Origin: an uncultured bacterium
GTDB taxonomy: Bacteria > Verrucomicrobiota > Kiritimatiellia > CAIVKH01
Assembly: GCA_937958885.1 (NCBI GenBank)
Contig: CALGMT010000030.1
Location: 1 to 57,245, forward strand
Reading direction: 5' to 3'
Length of the DNA: 57,245 nucleotides
Numbering within the stretch: position 1 is the first letter of the stretch; each line of letters starts with the position of its first letter. Positions 50,885-57,245 of the stretch are shown in pieces. The position numbers and the translations under genes were made by a program. The notes beneath the pieces are model-generated. The model worked only from the letters and a program-made list of their open reading frames with translations, was not told the DNA's origin and did not search any database.

Positions 50885-53800
50885 ATGAATGTGAATCGAC
50901 TCTCTCTGATAGCCGCCGCCCTTGGGGCGGCTTTTTTGATAGGTCCTCGCGCCGCCCGCGCGCAGGATCGCTTCGAGATTCACGACGCGGGACAGCCGCG
51001 CGTGTTCGAGCTGGCGCTCGACGAAGTCGGCGTGACCACGCCGGAAGCACATCGCGCGCTAACCAAAATCCCGAAGGCCTCAGATTTCAACGAGATCAAG
51101 ACTCGTATCCGCGCCATGACGCGGATGACCGGGCATGAGACGGAACTCGTGCTCTACGAAATCGTGGACGGCTCGAGGCGCGGGGCGCCTCGCTTCGTCT
51201 CATCGGAGGTGCTTGTGGAGGTCGAACCGGGCGCGGATGCGAAGGCGCTTCTCAAAGCGGCGGGCGCGGTTGCGGCGAATCCGGCCGGTCCGGGTTTGTC
51301 ACACCATTGGATCGCGCGGGCCGCTGATTCGGCGGCAGCGATGGAGTTGGCCGCCGCGTTGCGGCAGATGTCCGGCGTGGTGTCCGCGGAGCCGCTGCTT
51401 GGGCGGCGTCCGGCCAAGCGCTTTGTTCCAAACGACCCTTTTTTTACGAACCAGTGGCACCTCCGAAACACCGGCCAGTTCAGCGGAACGGCGGGAATGG
51501 ATGTGCGTGTAACCAATGTGTGGGACACGTATCGCGGGTCGAATGTTTACATCGCGATCATCGATGACGGGCTCCAGCTCAATCACCCCGACCTTGTGTC
51601 GAATGTGGACACAAATCTCGATTGGGATTTCAACGGCAACGACAGCAATCCCTCGCCCGGGACCGGCGATGACCACGGGACGGCCTGTGCAGGCGTGGCG
51701 GCGGCGCGCGGCAACAACGGGATCGGTGTCAGCGGTGCGGCGCCGGAGGCGCGACTGGTCGGCTATCGCCTCATTTCCGGTTCGCCCACCGACGCTCAAG
51801 AAGCGGCAGCCCTGCTCACCAACAATGCGATCATTCAGATCAAGAGCAACAGTTGGGGACCGAACGACGACGGGCAGACGCTCGAGGGGCCCGGCACGCT
51901 TGCGCGAAATGCGCTCTCGAACGCTTGTTTCAGCGGCCGAGGCGGCCGCGGTACGCTGATCTTCTGGGCGGGCGGCAACGGTTTGGACTCCAACGACGAC
52001 TCGAACAAAGACGGCTACGCCAACTCGATTTACACCATCGCGATTGGCGCGGTCGCCAACACGGGCATTCAATCGTGGTATAGCGAGCCGGGCGCAAACC
52101 TCGTCGTCGTCGCGCCGTCCAGCGGCGACAACAACCTGAGCGCCGACGTCGGCATTTGGACCACGGATCGCTCCGGGAGCGTGGGCTACAACAGCGGCAG
52201 CACACCGGGCGAACCGTCGAATGCCGACTACACCGCCACATTTGGCGGCACCTCGTCGGCGTGCCCGCTGGCGGCAGGCGTCGGCGCGTTGATTCTGCAG
52301 GCGAATCCGCTGCTCGGGTGGCGTGATGTCCAGGAAATCTTGATCCGCAGCGCGACCCGCAACCATCCATCCGATTCGGGTTGGCGCACAAACGCGGCGG
52401 GGATCGCGTTCAACCACAAATACGGCGCGGGCTTGATCAACGCCAGCGGCGCCGTCGCGCGCGCGCTGACGTGGACGAATCTCGGCCCCCAGCTCATCGT
52501 GACATCCAACAACACAACGTCTTCCTCAATTCCGGACAACAACGCGGCAGGCGTGACGCGGACGTTCAACCTGACAGATATGCTGCGGGTCGAGCATGCG
52601 GTGGTCACGATCAGCGCGACGCACACGTATCGAGGCGATCTGCGCATCGAGTTGATTTCGCCCTCGGCGATGACCAGCGTTCTCGCGCGGGTGCACGGCG
52701 ATCCGGGCGACAACTACGCGAGCTGGCCGTTCATGAGTGTTCAGCACTGGGGCGAGAACGCGGCGGGCGCATGGACCGTCCGCGTCGCGGACCGCGCGGC
52801 GGGCGACGTCGGCACGTTGACGTCCGTTCGTCTGACGCTGTACGGGACGGGGGCCGCCGTTTCGAACCAGCCGCCGACGCTGTCGCCGATCGGCGATCGC
52901 ACCGTGATCGTCAGCAACACATTGGCCTTCAACGTCACGGCGGTGGACTTGGTGGACAGCGATCCCATCACGCTGACCGCCGCACCGCTTCCGCCCGGCG
53001 CGCTTTTCGGCGCGACCAACGGCGCAGGCGCGCTCCTCTGGACCAACGCCGGCCCTACCGGCGTGTACGCCGTCACCTTTTTCGCCGCCGACAAAGACGG
53101 CACGAACAGCGAGACCATTGCCGTCACAGTGCTTCCGCCCGGCGCCGGCGGCGTCACGAACTACATTGTGGATTTCGAGGGCGCTTCCGAGACGAAGACT
53201 GGGTACGCCTCCGGCAACGTGATCTTGAGCGGATTGACCTGGAATCTGTCGGATGCGTTGATCGGCACAGATACCAACGACAGGAAGAACGGCGCTCGCG
53301 CCGCGCGAATTCGCACGAACGGCGTGATGACGATGCAGGCCAATATCACGGGCGGCGTGCTAACGGTGTCATTTCTACATGCCAAATACGGAACCGATTC
53401 CGATGCGAACCTGGCGCTCGATTACAGCGTGAATGCGGGCGCAACGTGGGTGAACGCGGCAACCGTTGCGGTCACGGCCACCACGCTTACGCCCTTTTCG
53501 ACGAATATCGCGCAATCGGGTGGTGTGCGGCTGCGCTTCCGCCACGCGGGCCCGCCCGGCAGCACGCGCCGCATTAATGTGGACGATATTGCGACGACCT
53601 CTTCTGGGGGAGGCGGACCGTCTAAATCGCCGCCGGTGCTCTATCCGATCGGCGCAAAGTTTGTCGCGGTCAGCAACGCGTTGTCATTTGTTGTCACAGC
53701 CGACCCGACGGATGGCGATCCGGTGACGCTGAGCGCAAGCAATCTGCCGCCCGGCGCACTGTTCGGCGCGACGAATGAGACGGGCGCGTTTTCGTGGCCG

Positions 53801-54700
53801 ACTGCTGCGCCGGTTGGGGTGTACACGACGACCTTTTATGCCGCCGACGTTGACGGTGTCGTGAGCGAGGCGGTGGTCATTAGCGTTAGCGCAGGCGGTG
53901 CGGCGGTCGAAACGTTCACCTTGCTGAACGCGCCCGCCGGCAGCTACGGGTCCGGCGTCTACACCGGTGATGAGGGCCGCGTGTGGTACTATGACGGCGC
54001 GCGCATCACGAATAACGCAATTGATGGGCGCGCGATTCTCTTCGGGACAACCGGCGATCGGCGCGTGTATTCGCAGCCCATTTCAGGCGGAGTGGGTTCG
54101 CTTTCGCTAAAATACAAGCGGGGATTCACCTCGTCCGGCACGAGAAGCCTCGATGTCTACGTGAATTCGACGCTGGTCGGCCAGGTGACGAATGCGAACA
54201 ACGTCGACGCGGAAACCGCGTCTTTTACCGGCATCGATATTTCCGGCGTGGTGACGATCCGCGTGGAAAGCGTCGGGACTCGGCAAGTGATTGTGGATAC
54301 GCTTGCGTGGACCTCGTACGGCGCGGCGCCGGCCGATTCCGATGGGGACGGCATTGATGACGCGTGGGAGCTGAACTTTTTCGCGAGCCTCACGAACGTC
54401 AATGCGTCGAGCGACTGGGATGGCGACGGATTCTCGGACCTCGACGAGTTCCGCGCGAACACGATTCCGACGAATGCGGCGTCGCTGTTGCGCTTCGAGT
54501 CAACCTCGACCATGGGCGGAACGAACGTGGTGATCCGATGGCAAAGTGCGAGCAACCGATTCTATGACGTCACGCGGAGCACGAATCTATTGTCGGGATT
54601 CTTGCCTCTCGCGACCAACCTGCCGTCGACGCCGCCGGAGAACGTCTTCACCGACTCCGCGCCCCCTGCCGCCGGCGCGCTGTATCGAGTCGAATTGTGA
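50885..54700 (+). CDS. Large secreted subtilisin-family (S8) protease with P domain
   Basis: This 1271-residue protein has a signal peptide (LIAAALGAAFLIGPRAARAQ). The S8 triad is D227 (AIIDDGLQLNHPDL), H264 (DDHGTACAGVAA) and S457 (GGTSSACPLAAG). A proprotein-convertase P domain covers about 528-655. Two Ig-like repeats opening PTLSPIGDRTVIVSNTLAFNV and PVLYPIGAKFVAVSNALSFVV alternate with two beta-sandwich domains. From residue 1151 the TSP3-like DSDGDGIDDAWE / DWDGDGFSDLDEF leads to a tail ending YRVEL. The 122-bp upstream spacer is AT-rich with no ribosome site, so the start is less certain. Confidence 0.87.
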   Translation: MNVNRLSLIAAALGAAFLIGPRAARAQDRFEIHDAGQPRVFELALDEVGVTTPEAHRALTKIPKASDFNEIKTRIRAMTRMTGHETELVLYEIVDGSRRGAPRFVSSEVLVEVEPGADAKALLKAAGAVAANPAGPGLSHHWIARAADSAAAMELAAALRQMSGVVSAEPLLGRRPAKRFVPNDPFFTNQWHLRNTGQFSGTAGMDVRVTNVWDTYRGSNVYIAIIDDGLQLNHPDLVSNVDTNLDWDFNGNDSNPSPGTGDDHGTACAGVAAARGNNGIGVSGAAPEARLVGYRLISGSPTDAQEAAALLTNNAIIQIKSNSWGPNDDGQTLEGPGTLARNALSNACFSGRGGRGTLIFWAGGNGLDSNDDSNKDGYANSIYTIAIGAVANTGIQSWYSEPGANLVVVAPSSGDNNLSADVGIWTTDRSGSVGYNSGSTPGEPSNADYTATFGGTSSACPLAAGVGALILQANPLLGWRDVQEILIRSATRNHPSDSGWRTNAAGIAFNHKYGAGLINASGAVARALTWTNLGPQLIVTSNNTTSSSIPDNNAAGVTRTFNLTDMLRVEHAVVTISATHTYRGDLRIELISPSAMTSVLARVHGDPGDNYASWPFMSVQHWGENAAGAWTVRVADRAAGDVGTLTSVRLTLYGTGAAVSNQPPTLSPIGDRTVIVSNTLAFNVTAVDLVDSDPITLTAAPLPPGALFGATNGAGALLWTNAGPTGVYAVTFFAADKDGTNSETIAVTVLPPGAGGVTNYIVDFEGASETKTGYASGNVILSGLTWNLSDALIGTDTNDRKNGARAARIRTNGVMTMQANITGGVLTVSFLHAKYGTDSDANLALDYSVNAGATWVNAATVAVTATTLTPFSTNIAQSGGVRLRFRHAGPPGSTRRINVDDIATTSSGGGGPSKSPPVLYPIGAKFVAVSNALSFVVTADPTDGDPVTLSASNLPPGALFGATNETGAFSWPTAAPVGVYTTTFYAADVDGVVSEAVVISVSAGGAAVETFTLLNAPAGSYGSGVYTGDEGRVWYYDGARITNNAIDGRAILFGTTGDRRVYSQPISGGVGSLSLKYKRGFTSSGTRSLDVYVNSTLVGQVTNANNVDAETASFTGIDISGVVTIRVESVGTRQVIVDTLAWTSYGAAPADSDGDGIDDAWELNFFASLTNVNASSDWDGDGFSDLDEFRANTIPTNAASLLRFESTSTMGGTNVVIRWQSASNRFYDVTRSTNLLSGFLPLATNLPSTPPENVFTDSAPPAAGALYRVEL

Positions 54701-54759
54701 CGGCCCAGTGCAGAGCGACACGCTTCGCCGAAGCGTGTATCGTTATGAGCGGTGGAACG

Positions 54760-57096
54760 ATGAAAAATGCGATGATGAGATTGTTGCTGAGTGCGGTGGT
54801 GTTCGTGACGCCCCTTATCGCGCGGGCACGCGTGTCTTCAGACGGCGCGTGGGTTTCGCTTGATGAGATGCCGTCGGCGACGGCAGCCGCGGAACCCTAC
54901 ATCCGCCCGAACCGGTTTCATGCTGTTCAACTCAATCCGGCGGCGCTGACGAACGCGCTGGCGCGCGCGCCGCGCGAGACCGCCGTGCGGGCGGGGGCTC
55001 CGCCCGCTGTCCTGGAATTGCCGCTGCCCGATGGCGGCTATGCGCGCTTCCATATCGCCGAGTCGCCAGTCATGGCCCCTGGGTTGGCAAAAAAATTTCC
55101 GGAGATTCGCACGTACATTGGGACCGGCATCGACGATCCGGCCGCAACCGCGCGGCTCGATTGGACGCCCGCGGGATTTCACGCGCAGGTGCGCTCGCCG
55201 AAGGGCGGCTTCTTCATTGATCCGTTCACGAAAGGCGATATTGCGCATTACGCCAGCTATCGACGGGCTGATCTCACGCCGCCCGAAGGCGCGTTCGAGT
55301 GCCTGTTCACCGGCGAAACGGAGGTGAAGGACGGCGGAACGCCCTCCGTCGGCATTCTCTCGTCCGGAGACACGCTGCGGACGTATCGGCTCGCCGTCGC
55401 GGCATCGGGCGAGTACTCGGCCTACCATGGCGGCACAGTCGCTTCGGCTCTCGCGGCAATCGTCACGGCGGTGAACCGCGTCACCGGCGTGTACGAAACC
55501 GAGCTGGGCATCCGGTTTGAGCTCGTCACGAAGAATACCAGCATCATTTATCTCAACCGGTTCACGGATCCGTACACGCCGGCATTTCCCGGACTGATGT
55601 TGAGCCAGAACCAAAGTACGCTTGATTCTCGGATCGGCAACGCGAACTACGACATCGGCCATGTGTTTAGCACCGGCGGCGGCGGTCTCGCGACGCTGGC
55701 CTGCGTGTGCAAGACCGGACTGAAAGCGCAGGGGTTAACTGGGAGCGCGAACCCGGTCGGCGACCCGTTTTGGATCGATTTTGTCGCGCACGAAATCGGG
55801 CACCAATTCGGCGCGAACCACACCTTCAACGGCACCGGCGGGAGCTGCTCCGGTGCGAACCGGAATGCGCCCACCGCGTACGAGCCCGGCAGCGGCTCTA
55901 CAATCATGGCCTACGCGGGCATTTGCGGGGCAAGCGACAACCTGCAACCTGCCAGCGATCCCTATTTTCATTTCATCAGCTATCAGGAGATTTTCGGCTT
56001 CATCAACTCCGTCACGGGCGGAGGGTGCGCGGTCGTCACGCCGATCACCAACCTTGCGCCGACCGTATCCGCGGGGCCCGCCTACACCATCCCGCGCCTC
56101 ACGCCCTTCATGCTTGCCGCTAGCGGAAGCGATCCGGACGGCGACCCGCTGACATATTGCTGGGAACAGCGCGATCTCGGCCCTGCCCAGGCCGGCACGG
56201 CCGCCGACAATGGAAGCAGCCCGCTGATCCGCTCGTTCAATCCCACGAGCAGTCCGAACCGAATCGTGCCGCGGGTGCCGTCTCTCGTGGCGAATACGAA
56301 TGTGATCGGCGAAAAACTGCCGTCGCTCCCGCGCGCGATGAAGTTTCGCGTCACTGCGCGCGACAATAGGATCGGCGCGGGAGTCGCCGTGGACGACGTC
56401 ACCATCACCGTCGTGACCTCCGCCGGGCCGTTTCTCGTCACCGCGCCCAACAGCGCCGTGATCTGGTCCGGCTTGTCAACGGCCGCATGGGACCGTGCGA
56501 ACACGCACCTCGCGCCGGTCAATTGCGCGAGCGTGAATATCTGGTTGTCGACCAACGGAGGCTTCGACTTCACGATTCCCCTTGCGCTCAACGTGTCGAA
56601 CAGCGGGTCGCGGCTGGTTTGGCTTCCGGCGATTGCGATCACCAATGCGCGGCTCAAGGTTGAGGCGGCGGACAACATTTTCTTTGACATCTCGAACACG
56701 AATTTCACCATCGCGGCGGGCGTCGCCGACAGCGACGGCGACGGCATCGCGGATGCGTGGGAGTATTTTTATTTTACGAACCTGACCACCGCCGAGTCGG
56801 CCACCGATTTTGACGGCGACGGCGCATCGGATCGCGACGAGTCGTTGGCCGGCACGGATCCGAAGGATCCCGCGTCATATTTGCGTGTAGTGGACGCCGC
56901 GGTCGCGGCGTCCGGGTCCGGCTATCGGATTCAATGGACGAGCGAGAGCAATCGGCTCTACACGCTCTCGCGCAGCACGAACCTGCTTGAGGGCTTTGCG
57001 GCGCTCGCGACCAACCTGCCTGCAACACCGCCCGTTAACATCTTCACCGATCCCGCCCCCCCCTCCGCCATCGGCCATTACCGCATCGATTTATAG
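54760..57096 (+). CDS. Secreted metzincin-type metalloprotease
   Basis: This 778-residue protein has a signal peptide (MMRLLLSAVVFVTPLIARA). The zinc motif HEIGHQFGANH supplies H344, H348 and H354 with catalytic E345, and a Met-turn follows in STIMAYAGICG, as in reprolysin-like metzincins. The propeptide region (residues 45-200) has PDGGYARFHIAESPVMAPGL and PEIRTYIGTGID, typical of such enzymes. After the catalytic domain come Ig-like parts and, from 56728, the TSP3-like tail (DSDGDGIADAWE, DFDGDGASDRDES) ending YRIDL. The start at 54760 has GGTGGA just upstream. Only 59 bases separate it from the S8 protease. Confidence 0.87.
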   Translation: MKNAMMRLLLSAVVFVTPLIARARVSSDGAWVSLDEMPSATAAAEPYIRPNRFHAVQLNPAALTNALARAPRETAVRAGAPPAVLELPLPDGGYARFHIAESPVMAPGLAKKFPEIRTYIGTGIDDPAATARLDWTPAGFHAQVRSPKGGFFIDPFTKGDIAHYASYRRADLTPPEGAFECLFTGETEVKDGGTPSVGILSSGDTLRTYRLAVAASGEYSAYHGGTVASALAAIVTAVNRVTGVYETELGIRFELVTKNTSIIYLNRFTDPYTPAFPGLMLSQNQSTLDSRIGNANYDIGHVFSTGGGGLATLACVCKTGLKAQGLTGSANPVGDPFWIDFVAHEIGHQFGANHTFNGTGGSCSGANRNAPTAYEPGSGSTIMAYAGICGASDNLQPASDPYFHFISYQEIFGFINSVTGGGCAVVTPITNLAPTVSAGPAYTIPRLTPFMLAASGSDPDGDPLTYCWEQRDLGPAQAGTAADNGSSPLIRSFNPTSSPNRIVPRVPSLVANTNVIGEKLPSLPRAMKFRVTARDNRIGAGVAVDDVTITVVTSAGPFLVTAPNSAVIWSGLSTAAWDRANTHLAPVNCASVNIWLSTNGGFDFTIPLALNVSNSGSRLVWLPAIAITNARLKVEAADNIFFDISNTNFTIAAGVADSDGDGIADAWEYFYFTNLTTAESATDFDGDGASDRDESLAGTDPKDPASYLRVVDAAVAASGSGYRIQWTSESNRLYTLSRSTNLLEGFAALATNLPATPPVNIFTDPAPPSAIGHYRIDL

Positions 57097-57222
57097 CCCC
57101 CCCCAAAAAAGGGGTCAGATAGCATGAAAGGCGGTTAGAGCTCCGCAGATGCGGCATAATGCCCATCATATGTTGAAGGCGCGGCCATGGGGGCCCGCCA
57201 CAGAAACACGGAGGTAACCGCC
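57097..57222 (+). ncRNA. Possible IS110 left end / bridge-RNA region
   Basis: The 126 bases between the metalloprotease stop and the transposase ATG begin with CCCC-AAAAAA-GGGGTCAG, then contain CCGC-AGAT-GCGG (57143-57154) and several GC-rich inverted words. IS110-group elements encode a bridge RNA in the non-coding sequence upstream of the transposase gene. The boundary of the element cannot be placed from this window, so this is tentative. Confidence 0.3.
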
Positions 57223-57245
57223 ATGAACTACATCGGTATTGACTA
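57223..57245 (+). CDS. IS110-family transposase, first codons only
   Basis: The window ends after MNYIGID and part of one more codon. This matches the opening of many IS110-family transposases, where the RuvC-like DEDD nuclease begins with (I/V)GID. GGAGG lies 8 bases before the ATG at 57223. Only the first seven residues are visible, so the call rests on this motif and the ribosome site. Confidence 0.55.

Overview
The window is GC-rich, gene-dense bacterial chromosome with short spacers. It most likely comes from an anaerobe of the PVC group, with Kiritimatiellota the best guess. This is an inference from gene content: an Rnf complex, a [NiFe] hydrogenase with HoxEFU-type diaphorase subunits, a bifurcating-transhydrogenase-like module, and very large secreted enzymes that end in thrombospondin-3-like Asp/Gly repeats plus a 'STNLL.GF...YR' tail seen in Verrucomicrobia-related genomes. 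No rRNA or tRNA gene is visible to confirm it.

Region 1 (2-11397, + strand) is a compact redox locus. It contains the end of rnfA, rnfB, a small cyclic-nucleotide-binding protein, a NuoE/NuoF/NuoG-N-like diaphorase (hoxE, hoxF, hoxU), the hydrogenase subunits hoxY and hoxH with their maturation protease, and then a second NuoE / NuoF / NuoG-N set whose NuoF is fused to a GltD/NfnB-type NAD(P)H oxidoreductase. The second set has the domain content of the Sporomusa-type (Stn) electron-bifurcating transhydrogenase. Together the genes could interconvert H2, NADH, NADPH, reduced ferredoxin and an ion gradient.

Region 2 (11419-18594) holds a small secreted protein, a predicted DNA-binding protein ahead of the ribosome hibernation factor hpf, a 1342-residue secreted GH13 alpha-amylase-like enzyme, a repeat-bearing spacer, and diphosphomevalonate decarboxylase. 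Region 3 (18943-27621) looks like a reductive pyrimidine-degradation cluster: an NCS1 nucleobase transporter, an AGXT2-like aminotransferase, alanine dehydrogenase, PreT, PreA and methylmalonate-semialdehyde dehydrogenase. Its spacers contain hexamer arrays and palindromic repeats. Dihydropyrimidinase and beta-ureidopropionase are not in the window.

Region 4 (27800-34541, - strand) is the transglutaminase / circularly permuted ATP-grasp-alpha-E / transglutaminase-DUF2126 cluster predicted to make or modify a peptide. Region 5 is rplM-rpsI with a clear promoter and terminator, then argJ-argB-argD. Convergent to it is a stress-like operon on the - strand (rhlE, photolyase-like gene, ADP-ribosylglycohydrolase, hslO, DUF3431). 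Region 6 (44662-50762) has a MITE-like spacer, an ABM-domain protein and an iron alcohol dehydrogenase, a 164-bp direct duplication, coaBC, cardiolipin synthase and an orphan histidine kinase. Region 7 holds two large secreted proteases that share a C-terminal module, and the window ends in the first codons of an IS110-family transposase.

All functions are read from motifs by eye; no database search was run.
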